A DNA stretch of 64,000 nt from Adhaeribacter arboris (GTDB lineage Bacteria; Bacteroidota; Bacteroidia; Cytophagales; Hymenobacteraceae): assembly GCF_003023845.1 (NCBI RefSeq), contig NZ_PYFT01000001.1:806001-870000 (forward strand), read 5' to 3'. A model generated the notes under the pieces. It saw only the letters and a list, made by a program, of their open reading frames with translations. It was not told where the DNA came from and did not search any database. This document shows, piece after piece, positions 21,071 through 30,420 of this stretch (position 1 is the stretch's first letter; each line of letters opens with the position of its first letter). The translations under genes and the position numbers were made by a program.

Positions 21071-21532
21071 CTAATATTGGTACATCCGGCCTGGAAGTTC
21101 TTTTTGGCAAAATCTTGCCGGATTAAAACCCGCATGAACCAGCAGCATAGTATCTTTTGTGATATGTAAGGCTGGGTCGCTCGTAAAAATTGCAAGTGTT
21201 TTTTCGGCATTCTTGTTTCTAACCCGAATTATTTTATGGTGGCGGCTCCGCCTTGTGTTACCCATCATTCCATTTCCTCCTGCTTTTCAAGTTCTGACTG
21301 CAAGAGTTCGCCGGTATAATATTTAGCGTCCTATTGAACGTGGTTTCCGAGTAAGTGAACTAAATTGGGTATATTTAGTAATAGCTCTATGCTTTACTTG
21401 GTTGCGAACCAGCCATCCACCACATTTCCCAAAAATGAGAGGTAATCTCTTGTATTATTAAAGCCGCCGCGCTCCAGGTATTGAACCTTAGCTTTGTACC
21501 CTCCATGACTATCCGAAAACACAAATCTTCGC
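21071..21532 (-). pseudogene. Metallophosphoesterase (PP2A-like) remnant
   Basis: Three frames on the minus strand give consecutive pieces of one calcineurin-type phosphatase. From about 21525: FVFSDSHGGYKAKVQYLERG then YLSFLGNVVDGW, ending at TAA; the first metal motif is SDSHG for GDIHG and the second is GNVVDGW for GDVVDRG/GW. Next: TGELLQSELEKQEE, TGA, WVTQGGAATIK, TAA. Last, a third frame carries DPALHITKDTMLLVHAGFNP, the family C-terminal histidine motif. Several stops, shifts and altered metal ligands show it is dead, and the 5' end is missing. Confidence 0.75.
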
Positions 21533-21832
21533 CTAAAATTTTAATTTTTTAGGCCGGAGATGGTCCTCCCTATACTTTGTAAAAGTTTAAGAATCCTTAT
21601 TATGTGTTTTTTACATGGCATTCATAAGTTGATGTACTTCTTCCTTTAAGGACATCCATTAATCATCTTCATTAGTTTAAGAATAAGCAGTTCTTCTATC
21701 TATTATTTACTGAACATCTTTCTGTTTACTAGTTATAAAACCCGAATTAATTTATCCGGTTATACCTCAACAGCACCGGAATAGACACGTACTAAGAAGT
21801 TAATTCTGGTTTAAACTTAAAAACGAAGGAAT

Positions 21833-22711
21833 ATGGCTAACGAATCAACCCCCGCCTTTTCTACTGATTATACAATTGGCGGCGAATTTACAATTAACCG
21901 GATGGGCTATGGCGCCATGCGCATCACCGGTACTGGTATCTGGGGCCCGCCGCCAGACCGGGAAGAAGCCATTCGCGTGTTACAAAGAACCGTAGAGTTG
22001 GGCATAAACTTTATTGATACCGCCGATAGCTATGGTCCCCACGTGTCCGAAGAATTAATTGCCGAAGCTTTACACCCTTACCCCGCGGATCTGGTAATTG
22101 CTACCAAAGGTGGTTTGCTGCGTACCGGTCCTAACCAATGGCCCATTAACGCGCACCCCGATCATTTACGCGAAGCCTTGGAAGGAAGCTTGCGGCGATT
22201 AAAATTAAACCAGATTGATTTATACCAACTGCACCGGGTAGATCCCGAAGTGCCTTACGAAAAAACTTTAGAATTTTTACAAAAAGTACAGGAAGAAGGC
22301 TTGGTAAAGCACATTGGTCTTTCGGAAGTAACGGTTGACCAGATTAAAAAAGCGCAGGAGTACGTAAAAATTGTATCGGTGCAAAATATGTACAGCGTAG
22401 ATAACCGTAAGTGGGAAGAAGAACTGGAATATTGCCGGCAGCAAAACATGGCTTTTATTCCCTGGTACCCACTTGCCGGGGGTAATTCGGAAGCACTATC
22501 TAAATTGGAGAAAATCGGGCAAAAATACCAGGCTACCAAACAGCAAATTGCGCTTAGCTGGCTTTTGCATCACGCCCCCAATATTTTGCTCATTCCGGGT
22601 ACTTCTAAAGTAAAACATCTCGAAGAAAACTTTAAAGCCGCCTCTATTTCTCTTTCTCCGGAAGATTTAGATGAATTAGATCAGCTTAAAAAAGCAGGAA
22701 TTTCGGGCTAA
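21833..22711 (+). CDS. Aldo/keto reductase (PdxI/YakC-like)
   Basis: A 292-residue reductase: MGYGAMRITGTGIWGPPPDR at the start is typical of the pyridoxal-reductase-like AKR group. Catalytic D and Y lie in DTADSYGPHVSEE, K in IATKGG, H in LYQLHRVDPEVP. The NADP end motif is LLIPGTSKVKHLEEN. A plus-strand partner AKR starts 47 bases later, so the two are probably one operon. The substrate is a small aldehyde or ketone by family. Confidence 0.88.
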   Translation: MANESTPAFSTDYTIGGEFTINRMGYGAMRITGTGIWGPPPDREEAIRVLQRTVELGINFIDTADSYGPHVSEELIAEALHPYPADLVIATKGGLLRTGPNQWPINAHPDHLREALEGSLRRLKLNQIDLYQLHRVDPEVPYEKTLEFLQKVQEEGLVKHIGLSEVTVDQIKKAQEYVKIVSVQNMYSVDNRKWEEELEYCRQQNMAFIPWYPLAGGNSEALSKLEKIGQKYQATKQQIALSWLLHHAPNILLIPGTSKVKHLEENFKAASISLSPEDLDELDQLKKAGISG

Positions 22712-22757
22712 GTTTTCTGGAACTTAAAATATCTAAATAGATTATTAAACGAGAAAG

Positions 22758-23738
22758 ATGGAATATATCCGCTTAGGTAACACCGGAATGAAGGTGTCCA
22801 AAATTTGCCTGGGTTGCATGACTTACGGCACTCCAACCGAGCGCTGGCCCTGGGCCCTAAACGAAGAACAAAGCCGGCCTTTTATTCAGAAAGCGCTGGA
22901 ACTCGGCATAAATTTTTTTGATACCGCCGATGTATATGCCAATGGGGCCAGCGAAGATGTGGTCGGGCGGGCGTTAAAAGATTTTGCCAAACGGGACGAG
23001 GTGGTAATTGCTACTAAAGTGTTCAACCCTATGGGACCCGGTCCCAACGACCAAGGTTTATCGCGGAAGCACATCATGAGCGCTATTGATGCTAGTTTAC
23101 GGCGTTTAGGTACCGACTACGTAGATTTATACCAGATTCACCGGTGGGATTATGATGTTCCGCTGGAAGAAACCCTGGAAGCTTTACACGACGTGGTGAA
23201 GGCGGGAAAAGCGCGCTACATTGGCGCTTCATCGATGTTTGCCTGGCAATTTGCCCAAGCTTTGTATACCGCCGATTTACATGGTTGGACGCGCTTTATT
23301 TCCATGCAGCCGCAATATAATTTGGTATACCGCGAAGAAGAACGGGAAATGCTGCCGCTTTGCCAAGATCAGAAAATAGCCGTTATTCCCTGGTCGCCAT
23401 TGGCACGGGGCTTACTAACCGGTAAACGCGCCAAAGGTGGGGGAGAGACCGAGCGCGCCCGGACCGATGCCTTCGGTAAACCCATTTACACCCGCGACGA
23501 TGACTTTTATATTTCTGACCTGGTGAATGCTATAGCCCAAAAAAAAGGTATTCCGAACGCGCAAGTGGCCCTAGCCTGGTTATTAGCGAAGCCCATTGTA
23601 ACCGCTCCCATAATCGGCGCCAGTAAACCGGGGCACCTGGAAGATGCAGTAGGAGCATTATCCGTTAAACTTACTTCCGAAGAAATTAAGCAATTGGAAG
23701 AACCTTATCAACCGCATCCTATACTCGGTTTCTCTTAA
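22758..23738 (+). CDS. Aldo/keto reductase (AKR, YajO-like)
   Basis: A 326-residue reductase: MEYIRLGNTGMKVSKICLGC start; catalytic residues in DTADVYANGASEDVVG (D, Y), ATKVFNP (K) and LYQIHRWDYDVP (H). PIIGASKPGHLEDA is the NADP-binding end motif. It matches the YajO/Gcy-type family of about 325-330 residues. It ends about 100 bases before a strong terminator that closes the two-gene unit. Confidence 0.9.
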   Translation: MEYIRLGNTGMKVSKICLGCMTYGTPTERWPWALNEEQSRPFIQKALELGINFFDTADVYANGASEDVVGRALKDFAKRDEVVIATKVFNPMGPGPNDQGLSRKHIMSAIDASLRRLGTDYVDLYQIHRWDYDVPLEETLEALHDVVKAGKARYIGASSMFAWQFAQALYTADLHGWTRFISMQPQYNLVYREEEREMLPLCQDQKIAVIPWSPLARGLLTGKRAKGGGETERARTDAFGKPIYTRDDDFYISDLVNAIAQKKGIPNAQVALAWLLAKPIVTAPIIGASKPGHLEDAVGALSVKLTSEEIKQLEEPYQPHPILGFS

Positions 23739-23838
23739 ATAATCAATCATGATAAATTTTTAAATAAATTATCATTTCATGTAACCTAACGGTTTTGTTA
23801 TCGTTAGAGAATATTGTAAGCTAAGACAATAATGTTTT

Positions 23839-23892
23839 AGTACATACAAAAAAAGCCAGACTTGAAACGTTTGGCTTTTTTTGTATGTACTC
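23839..23892. terminator. Long bidirectional terminator hairpin
   Basis: AGTACATACAAAAAAAGCCA pairs with TGGCTTTTTTTGTATGTACT around the loop-proximal GACTTGAAACGT; the stem exceeds 20 base pairs with poly-A on one side and poly-T on the other. It works in either direction. It closes the aldo/keto reductase pair ending at 23738. Confidence 0.85.
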
Positions 23893-23989
23893 CGTAGTAT
23901 ACTACTTATTGATTTTCCTTTCTCATCTTCTTTGTAATCAAGCATATACTAAATACTAGATTGAAGTAAAAAATCTACTAAGGGCGGTT

Positions 23990-24160
23990 ATCTTTGGAGC
24001 CTGCCCAGTCTCCATTTGACGGTGCGGATGCGGTTAGCGAAGTAACCAGTTTGCCTCGTGGCCGGCGGGCCTCGTTTAACTCTTCCGGCCGGGTCTAAGC
24101 TTCTTTTGTGCGTGCCTCACCATGGCTCGTTCCTCGGCACCAGAACCTGAGAAGGCACTC
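23990..24160 (+). repeat. GC-rich interspersed repeat, copy 2
   Basis: CCAGTCTCCATTTGACGGTG then CGGATGCGGTT and TTTGCCTCGTGGCCGGCGGG with CCTCGTTT (24005-24078) match the inverted copy near 48050-48157 closely and the copy at 16303-16433 more loosely. The block is much more GC-rich than its flanks and carries no open frame. Confidence 0.75.
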
Positions 24161-24283
24161 CACCGCCAAATTGGGGTCTTTTTCTCTTAACTACTGCTTA
24201 TTTGTAATCATCATAGTTGAACCGGCAAATACCTCTTTATTTTTTAATTTTGTTTAAGTAAAAGCTTGGCTGAAGAACACTTT

Positions 24284-24841
24284 TCAGTTTTCTTGCTGTT
24301 GCTGTAATTGCTGCTCAAAACCGAATCTATCCATCTGAATCCAGTATTCCATGATTTTTCCGTTTTTAACCCGGTAAACGGCACTCGCAATTTCGTTTAA
24401 TGGTTTGCCCGTAGCATTATAACCATCCAAATTGGTGAGGTGGTGGCCGCTTTGTTTCCAGCGGGCATATACTTTATCACCATCCGCTAAGAGTTTGGTA
24501 ATTTCAAAAGTATAGTTACCGTATTGCGTTAATAATTCCCGCACGTGGGCGGCGTAATTTTCCGGGGTTCGGGTTACGGTTGTTTTCTTTTCGGAGTTAA
24601 GTTGATGGGCCAAAACCGTTTCGGCCAGGTATTTTTTTGCTTGATCCGGTGCTTTGCCCGAACGTACTTCTGTTAAAAATGCTTTTACAATTTCTTTGCT
24701 GCTAATAATTGGCGGTACCATTTTTTTCTGCTCCGGAAGAGTTGGTAATTGATTGGAAGACGGGCTACTTACTTCTTTTTGTTGGTTATTATTTTTCAGG
24801 AACGCGGCTTTAGCTACAAAATTAATTTTTTGCTGCTTCAT
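24284..24841 (-). CDS. SnoaL-like (ester cyclase/NTF2-fold) protein
   Basis: A protein of about 185 residues; I chose the ATG at 24841 (MKQQKINFVAK), the frame being open to 24865. After a polar linker, residues 50-175 form a SnoaL-like domain: IVKAFLTEVRSGKAPDQAKK, HVRELLTQYGNYTFEI, ARWKQSGHHLTNLDG and YRVKNGKIMEYWIQMDRFGF. SnoaL-like folds bind small hydrophobic compounds, and many have lost the cyclase activity. The C-terminus is glutamine-rich. It is monocistronic. Confidence 0.75.
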   Translation of the reverse strand: MKQQKINFVAKAAFLKNNNQQKEVSSPSSNQLPTLPEQKKMVPPIISSKEIVKAFLTEVRSGKAPDQAKKYLAETVLAHQLNSEKKTTVTRTPENYAAHVRELLTQYGNYTFEITKLLADGDKVYARWKQSGHHLTNLDGYNATGKPLNEIASAVYRVKNGKIMEYWIQMDRFGFEQQLQQQQEN

Positions 24842-24989
24842 GGGATTTAAGGAACTGATTAACAATAAGGAAAATATTTCTGAAAAGGAAGAGGCAAAAT
24901 TTTTTAAAAACTCTTTAAAAAGTGTAACCGAAGAATCACCTATTCGTATAAAAAATCTGAAAGCTAAAGCCAGTAAGTTTTAGTAAACA

Positions 24990-25024
24990 AAAGAAAGCCA
25001 GACTTAAAACGCCTGGCTTTCTTT
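24990..25024 (-). terminator. Terminator of the DPP-IV gene
   Basis: On the minus strand AAAGCCAGGCG pairs with TCTGGCTTTCTTTTG around TTTTAAG, 29 bases past the peptidase stop. The loop and stem sequence is nearly the same as that of the terminator at 23854-23874. Confidence 0.8.
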
Positions 25025-25052
25025 ATGCCCTTTCCGTAGCAACTTGCCTGTT

Positions 25053-27254
25053 TTACCTTCCTCCCGGCGGACAATGTTGTTTTAAATAATTGGTGTATAA
25101 AGTGGATAAGTGTTCGTGGGTTCCTTCGCCTTCCGAAATGCTGTGGGTACGGTTAGGGTAGGGCATTACCTGAAATTGTTTGTTGTACTTTATCAGTTCG
25201 TTAATGAGTTGTTCGGCATTGTTGTAATGTACGTTATCGTCGCCGGTGCCGTGGATGTAGAGCAAGTTGCCGCGTAAGTTTTTGGCGTAGGTAATCGGGG
25301 AGCCATTTACAAAATCTTCTTTGTTTTCCTGCGGCAAACCCATGTAGCGTTCCTGGTAAATATTGTCGTAAGTGAGCTGGTTACCCACGGCGGCCACGGA
25401 AATTCCGGTTTTATAAATTTGTGGGTACTGAAATAATAAATTTAAAGTAGCCGAACCGCCGCCACTCCAGCCCCAAACTGCCACGCGGGAAGTATCGATA
25501 AAAGGCATTTTTAAAACTTCTTGAGCCGCTAAAGCCTGATCTTTAATATTAACCAGACCAATTTTGCGGTAAACGCTTTTACGCCAGTCGCGGCCTTTGG
25601 GTACCGGCGTGCCCCGATTATCGATGGCCATGTACACGTATCCGTCATCGGCCATTTTGCCTTTGTATAAATGATTGTTGCCGATACCGTACTCATCTTT
25701 TACTTCCTGGCCCCAGGGTTCGGTATACACGTAAAATACTACCGGGTACTTTTTGGTTTTATCTAGGTGGGTGGGTTTTGCCATCCAGGCATCCATTTCT
25801 ACGCCTTCGCTGGTTTTAATTTTGAAAAACTCCAAATTGGTTTTTGCTTTATCTGCTTTGGCCAGGGCATCGGCTACCACGCTGGTTTTATCTAAAGGCT
25901 TATGGTCGGGCAGGCTTACCCATTCCGTCGTATTAGGCGTGTAATAATTCGAAAATTGGTGCCGGGCAAACTTCGCGTTGGGGGATAAATAATATTTATG
26001 CGTGCCCGGCTGGGTAGCGGGAGAAAGTCGCTCTGCTTTCCCTTTACCATCCAGGCGAGTGCGGTACAAATAAGCTTGCGTAGCATTTTCGGGCGAAGCC
26101 ATAAAATAAACCATTCCTTCCGGCTCGGCTATTTTTACCATTTCCATGACGTCGTAGTTACCGCGGGTTACCAAAGTTTCTTTTTTGCCATCCCGACTTA
26201 CCCGGTACAAATGCCGCCAACCATCTTTCTCGCTGGCCCATAGAAATTCCTGCCCTTTTTTCAGCCAATCCCAGCCGCCATTCGCGTATTTAGGGTCCCA
26301 TAAGGCTAAAACATCAATCCAGGCTGCATCTTTTTCCTGGTAAATGGGTGTAACCTGACCGGTACTGGCCTGGCAAACAAATAAGCGGCTTTCGTTTTGT
26401 TTGCGGTTTAACTGCTGTACAATTATTTCATTCGGGTTTGCCGTCCATTCCAGGCGGGGAACGTAGTGCTGGCGCGGGTCGCCGGGTAATAACATCCAGG
26501 TAGTTTTAGCATTAGTAATATCTACGACACCGATTTTGTAAGGCGAAGGAGCTTCGCCGGCCACCGGATATTCTACGGGTTTTACTTGGGAGTAAACCGA
26601 ATCGGTGAAATTAATCATTAAATAATCTTTTACCTGATTGGCATCAATCTGCCAGTAAGCAATCTTTTTACTATCGGGGCTCCACCGGAAACCGTTGCGG
26701 CAAAAAAACTCTTCTTCGTAGGCCCAATCAAAAGTCCCGTTAATTAGTTGGCGCGTACCATCGGCGGTAAGTTGTTTGGTTGTTTTGGTGTTTAAATTTT
26801 CGGTGTAGATATTATTTTGGCTGACGTAGGCTACCTGGTTGTTATCCGGGGAAAATTGAGCGAACATCAGGGAGGCCGCTGGTTGGTTCTTGCCAATTTG
26901 TTCCAAAGTTTGCGTGGCCAGGTTATACACCCAGTAATCGCCGCGGGTATGCAGTCGCCAGACTTTGCGGGTATTGGTAAAAAGTAAAATCTTCTGCTCA
27001 TCCGGAGAAAAAGAAAAACTGCGGATAATAAGCGGCGCGGTTTGACCAGCCGGAATTAGTTTTTCTTTGGCAAGAAGTACTTGTTTTTCGCGCCCCGGCA
27101 AGGTGAATTGAACAATGTTTCCATCTTCCTGTTGCACAAAAGCATGGCCGGATTTCAGCCAGGTTAAAGGACTACTGTTTTGAGCTTGGGAGAGAAAAGA
27201 TAAACCGATTAGTTGAATCAGAAGCAACCAGTCCCGAAAAATTTTACATTTCAT
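25053..27254 (-). CDS. Dipeptidyl peptidase IV-type serine peptidase (S9)
   Basis: A 733-residue exported peptidase with signal peptide (about 1-24, LSFLSQAQ). The N-terminal beta-propeller (about 50-460) carries the DPP-IV motif WAYEEEFFCRNGFRWSPD, whose paired glutamates bind the substrate amino terminus. The C-terminal hydrolase has S597 in GWSGGGSA, an aspartate in GTGDDNVH (about 672) and H704 in NRTHSI. It removes X-Pro or X-Ala dipeptides from peptides in the periplasm. The gene is alone on its transcript and ends in a terminator. Confidence 0.93.
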   Translation of the reverse strand: MKCKIFRDWLLLIQLIGLSFLSQAQNSSPLTWLKSGHAFVQQEDGNIVQFTLPGREKQVLLAKEKLIPAGQTAPLIIRSFSFSPDEQKILLFTNTRKVWRLHTRGDYWVYNLATQTLEQIGKNQPAASLMFAQFSPDNNQVAYVSQNNIYTENLNTKTTKQLTADGTRQLINGTFDWAYEEEFFCRNGFRWSPDSKKIAYWQIDANQVKDYLMINFTDSVYSQVKPVEYPVAGEAPSPYKIGVVDITNAKTTWMLLPGDPRQHYVPRLEWTANPNEIIVQQLNRKQNESRLFVCQASTGQVTPIYQEKDAAWIDVLALWDPKYANGGWDWLKKGQEFLWASEKDGWRHLYRVSRDGKKETLVTRGNYDVMEMVKIAEPEGMVYFMASPENATQAYLYRTRLDGKGKAERLSPATQPGTHKYYLSPNAKFARHQFSNYYTPNTTEWVSLPDHKPLDKTSVVADALAKADKAKTNLEFFKIKTSEGVEMDAWMAKPTHLDKTKKYPVVFYVYTEPWGQEVKDEYGIGNNHLYKGKMADDGYVYMAIDNRGTPVPKGRDWRKSVYRKIGLVNIKDQALAAQEVLKMPFIDTSRVAVWGWSGGGSATLNLLFQYPQIYKTGISVAAVGNQLTYDNIYQERYMGLPQENKEDFVNGSPITYAKNLRGNLLYIHGTGDDNVHYNNAEQLINELIKYNKQFQVMPYPNRTHSISEGEGTHEHLSTLYTNYLKQHCPPGGR

Positions 27255-27463
27255 GAAATAGAATTAAAGACGAAATTTATAGGGGCAAGTAAAAGTTTTA
27301 CATAATACGTATAACCCTTAAACTTGATTTTTTTTGCCATATTTAATTCAAAACGTTCCAGGAATTTAGATTTTCACCAATTAGATGCCTTAGGATTTAA
27401 TTTGGATAAGAAATTAAGTTTAATGCAAACAAAAATAATTATCCCTAAGAAGGCAGAAGGTTC

Positions 27464-27654
27464 GTTAAGTTCTACGGGAAAAAGTTGATATAACGCGAGC
27501 GTCCGCGCTCGTGTTGCGCATCGTCCGGCCTCTGGCCGTTAGGAATTTAACTCCAATCATTTTATATAAGCATGTGGGTTCGCCCGGTCGGAGGCCTCCC
27601 AATTATCTTCACGAGCGTAGACGCTCGCGAAAGTAGTATTTTTTAGAACTTAAC
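27464..27654. repeat. MITE-like repeat with nested inverted repeats, copy 1
   Basis: The outer inverted repeat GTTAAGTTCTA (27464-27474) pairs with TAGAACTTAAC (27644-27654). Inside lies a second pair, CGCGAGCGTCCGCGCTCGTG at 27494-27513 and ACGAGCGTAGACGCTCGCG at 27611-27629, each itself a hairpin. The core has GTTCGCCCGGTCGGAGGCCT. The same arrangement occurs at 48320-48540. No coding frame is present. It occupies the gap upstream of the DPP-IV gene. Confidence 0.75.
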
Positions 27655-27744
27655 CGACCTACATTCAAAAGGTCTTTTTTCTCTTAATGCGCTTAACTTG
27701 ATGATATCAGGTAAAAGCTTGTAAAGCAAATTCTACAAACACAT

Positions 27745-28416
27745 TCAATTACTACGAACACTGCGGTAGCCAAAACCAAACAAAGTATGCAGGGCAATGT
27801 TGGGTACCGTAGCGGTACCGCCGCCCAGTAAAGGCATGCGGGCCCAGGCGGCGGTGAGTTTTACTTCCGGCCGAAAATACCAATGTTCCGCTCTGCCCAA
27901 GGGCGGCCCAGCCGCGGCTTGCAGACAAATGCCGGAAATATGGTAGCCACCTCCAAAAAAGCTTTTTACGGGGTTAATGGCATTGCCCCGAATGCGGCCT
28001 TCCGGGTGGCCGATAACCAGGCCCAGCCCAATCCGGAAAATACCCGGCGAACTTCTGGAAGGTAAGGTTCGGCTAATTAGGGCCAGGTTGTACCCGTGCG
28101 ATACTTCAAAATGCTGGATTTCGGGGGCAGGATTTTGCAGGTACAATTTGTGATGCACCAGTTCGGCGCTCCATTTTTGGTAACCTACCCGGTACGCGTA
28201 ATAAGGCGAACCACGCCAAGGACGGGTATGGTAACGGGCATTAACTTGAATAGTAGATTCTCCGGGTTGTTTTATTCGTAAAGTAGTAGGCAAGCTCCAG
28301 GAAGTGCCGGCAAATACTTCTGCCGTTAAGCCTTGTCCAAAAGTTTTATGGTAACTGCCAAAAAATAACAGCAGTACTAGCAGCCTGGACCGGTAAATTA
28401 TTTTAATCTCTACCAT
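27745..28416 (-). CDS. Exported beta-barrel-like protein of unknown function
   Basis: From the ATG at 28416 the protein has 223 residues with a signal peptide (MVEIKIIYRSRLLVLLLFFG, cleavage near FGQ). The mature part is rich in alternating aromatic strands (YYAYRVGYQKWSAELVHHKL, FRIGLGLVIGHPEG, WYFRPEVKLTAAWARM) and ends in a short strand, which suggests an outer-membrane barrel. The open frame runs up to 28629, adding 71 mostly hydrophobic residues, but that start is 7 bases from the divergent fbp start and leaves no room for promoters, so I reject it. Confidence 0.65.
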   Translation of the reverse strand: MVEIKIIYRSRLLVLLLFFGSYHKTFGQGLTAEVFAGTSWSLPTTLRIKQPGESTIQVNARYHTRPWRGSPYYAYRVGYQKWSAELVHHKLYLQNPAPEIQHFEVSHGYNLALISRTLPSRSSPGIFRIGLGLVIGHPEGRIRGNAINPVKSFFGGGYHISGICLQAAAGPPLGRAEHWYFRPEVKLTAAWARMPLLGGGTATVPNIALHTLFGFGYRSVRSN

Positions 28417-28636
28417 TACCCAAATAACCCTTTCAACTACGAATAATACCACTGCCAGGATAACGAGAAAAGATAAAAGGAGTTGATAAAACAATCCTAA
28501 GCAAATTAGTTTGACAAATACAAAATTCAGGAAAAAGATAAACCAGATCAGCCGGCTGCCTACAAACCCTTTTGTTTTATAAATTATTGATTCTAAATTA
28601 GATGGTAATACTATCTTCTCCTTCAACACTTTTCTT

Positions 28637-29650
28637 ATGGAAACGAATAATCAATTAGGTTTACCGGTAGGGGTAACCCTGGACCGGTTTATCAAGCGGA
28701 GCCAAAGTGCCTTTGGGTATGCTACCGGGGAACTGTCGCAGTTATTGCGTGATATTGCTTTGGCCGGGAAAATTGTGAATCGGGAAATAAACCAGGCGGG
28801 CTTGATTGGTTTAGCCGGCAGTATGGGAAATGCGAATGTGCAAGGGGAAACCCAGCAAAAACTGGATGTAATTGCCAATATCCGCTTTGTTCGGGCTTTA
28901 AAGAATGGGGGAGAGGCCTGCGCCATTGTTTCGGAGGAAGAAGAAGATATTATTTACACGGGCAATGATACCGGCAAATACGTGGTGGCCATGGACCCCT
29001 TGGATGGTTCTTCTAATATTGATGTAAACGTATCGGTAGGAACAATTTTTTCTATTTACCGGCGCGTAAGCCCCCTCGGCACCAAAGCTACTTTTGAAGA
29101 TTTTTTACAAGGCGGCGAAAAACAAGTGGCCGCCGGCTATATTTTATACGGCACTTCTACCATGCTGGTGTATACCACCGGGCACGGGGTAAGCGGCTTT
29201 ACCTATGAAACATCCTTAGGCGAATTCTTTTTGTCGCACCCGGATATAAAAAGCCCGGTAAACGGTAACATGTATACTTGCAACGATGCTTACATAAAAA
29301 ATTTTCCGGAAATGGTGCAGGAATATATTCAGCGTATCCGGGAAAAGGGCTGTACTGCTCGCTACATTGGTTCGATGGTGGCGGACTTGCACCGGAACTT
29401 GCTGAAAGGGGGCATTTATTTATACCCACCGGTGCCGAAAACACCCGATGGCAAGCTGCGTTTGTTGTACGAATGTTATCCGCTGGCCTTTTTAGTGGAG
29501 CAAGCCGGCGGCAAAGCTTTTGACGGAAATCACCGGACTTTAGAAATCCTTCCTAATTATATTCACCAGAGAAGCCCGCTTTATATTGGTTCGGCCGCGA
29601 TGGTAGAGGAACTAATGAAAACCATCCAAAAACCCCAGGAATTGACTTAA
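28637..29650 (+). CDS. fbp: Class 1 fructose-1,6-bisphosphatase
   Basis: A 337-residue enzyme of normal family length. Metal and phosphate-binding residues are visible in [22 protein letters not shown] (the family signature) and NMYTCNDAY, followed by [20 protein letters not shown] and [20 protein letters not shown]. It hydrolyses fructose-1,6-bisphosphate to fructose-6-phosphate in gluconeogenesis. It is divergent from the barrel-like gene and appears monocistronic. Confidence 0.95.
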   Translation: METNNQLGLPVGVTLDRFIKRSQSAFGYATGELSQLLRDIALAGKIVNREINQAGLIGLAGSMGNANVQGETQQKLDVIANIRFVRALKNGGEACAIVSEEEEDIIYTGNDTGKYVVAMDPLDGSSNIDVNVSVGTIFSIYRRVSPLGTKATFEDFLQGGEKQVAAGYILYGTSTMLVYTTGHGVSGFTYETSLGEFFLSHPDIKSPVNGNMYTCNDAYIKNFPEMVQEYIQRIREKGCTARYIGSMVADLHRNLLKGGIYLYPPVPKTPDGKLRLLYECYPLAFLVEQAGGKAFDGNHRTLEILPNYIHQRSPLYIGSAAMVEELMKTIQKPQELT

Positions 29651-29713
29651 ATTTGTAAATTATTTATTCTGAAACAACCCTTTGAGAAATCAGCCAGGAA
29701 TTCTCCGGATGAT

Positions 29714-30286
29714 TTACTCAATTATCAGGTCGTATTTAGCCAATAAGCCGCTTAAACCCGACGACGAGAATTTTGCTTTTTTGGCGGTATTTAGCTCTAA
29801 ATCAATGGCGTAATGATAAGCCGTCCGGAAATCCGTTTTGGTGAGATTAGTACGATTAAACAAGGTTTGGTCTAAGTCGCAGTTTAGAAACGTTGCTTCG
29901 CTTAAATCACATTCGGCAAAATTGGCTTCTTTAATGCTGCACGTATCGAAGGTAGTTTTCTTCAGTTTCTTGCCCACATAACTGGCAAAATCGAGGTTGC
30001 AGTGGTAAAAAGAAACGGCAAACAGAAAATTATCGCAGCGGCTGAAATTTAAGCCCAATAACTTGGAGTTCCGGAAAACCACGGTTTGTAGTTTCGCCTG
30101 GTCCAGGTTAGCCAGCCCCAGATTACAGGTATCGAAAGTACAATCAATAAACAAAGCCCCGGCAAAAGAGCTTTCGGCAAAATTACAGTTTTTAAACGTA
30201 CAGGCATTAAACTCCGTACCGGCCAGCTTCTTTCCCGAAAAATCAATTTTATCAAAGGTAATTTCTTCGTGCAGTAGTTCTTCCAT
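29714..30286 (-). CDS. Pentapeptide-repeat protein
   Basis: A 190-residue protein made of repeats with the A(D/N)LxF-type period of five: NFAESSFAGALFIDCTFDTC, LGLANLDQAKLQTVVFRNS, ANFAECDLSEATFLNCDLDQ. This predicts a right-handed quadrilateral beta-helix of about seven coils. The size and shape are those of Qnr/McbG-like proteins, some of which protect DNA gyrase by mimicking DNA; whether this one does so cannot be told. No signal peptide, hence cytoplasmic. Confidence 0.85.
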   Translation of the reverse strand: MEELLHEEITFDKIDFSGKKLAGTEFNACTFKNCNFAESSFAGALFIDCTFDTCNLGLANLDQAKLQTVVFRNSKLLGLNFSRCDNFLFAVSFYHCNLDFASYVGKKLKKTTFDTCSIKEANFAECDLSEATFLNCDLDQTLFNRTNLTKTDFRTAYHYAIDLELNTAKKAKFSSSGLSGLLAKYDLIIE

Positions 30287-30401
30287 AAACGCGTTTTAGG
30301 TACGCAAACCTACGGTTTTTTAGGGTAACTTTTAGGTGGAGGAAATTTGAGAAGTTGCAATTTAGGAAGCAAGCCTAAAAAAAGAAAAAACTAATACTAG
30401 T

Positions 30402-30418
30402 GCGAGCTTCTAGCTCGT
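30402..30418. repeat. Solo REP-like hairpin
   Basis: GCGAGCTTCTAGCTCGT forms a perfect CGAGCT/AGCTCG stem with a 3-base loop. The same GCGAGC...GCTCGT design appears at both ends of the MITE-like repeats at 27.5 and 48.4 kb. It lies 3 bases after the hicA stop codon and may also end that transcript. Confidence 0.55.
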
Positions 30419-30420
30419 TA

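Noticed and set aside
27464-27654. CRISPR array or phage attachment site as an explanation of the repeats
   Set aside because: There are only two copies 21 kb apart, with inverted ends, no spacers, and no cas or integrase gene.
28417-28629. N-terminal hydrophobic extension of the beta-barrel gene up to ATG 28629
   Set aside because: It would start 7 bases from the divergent fbp start and hide a good signal peptide starting at 28416.
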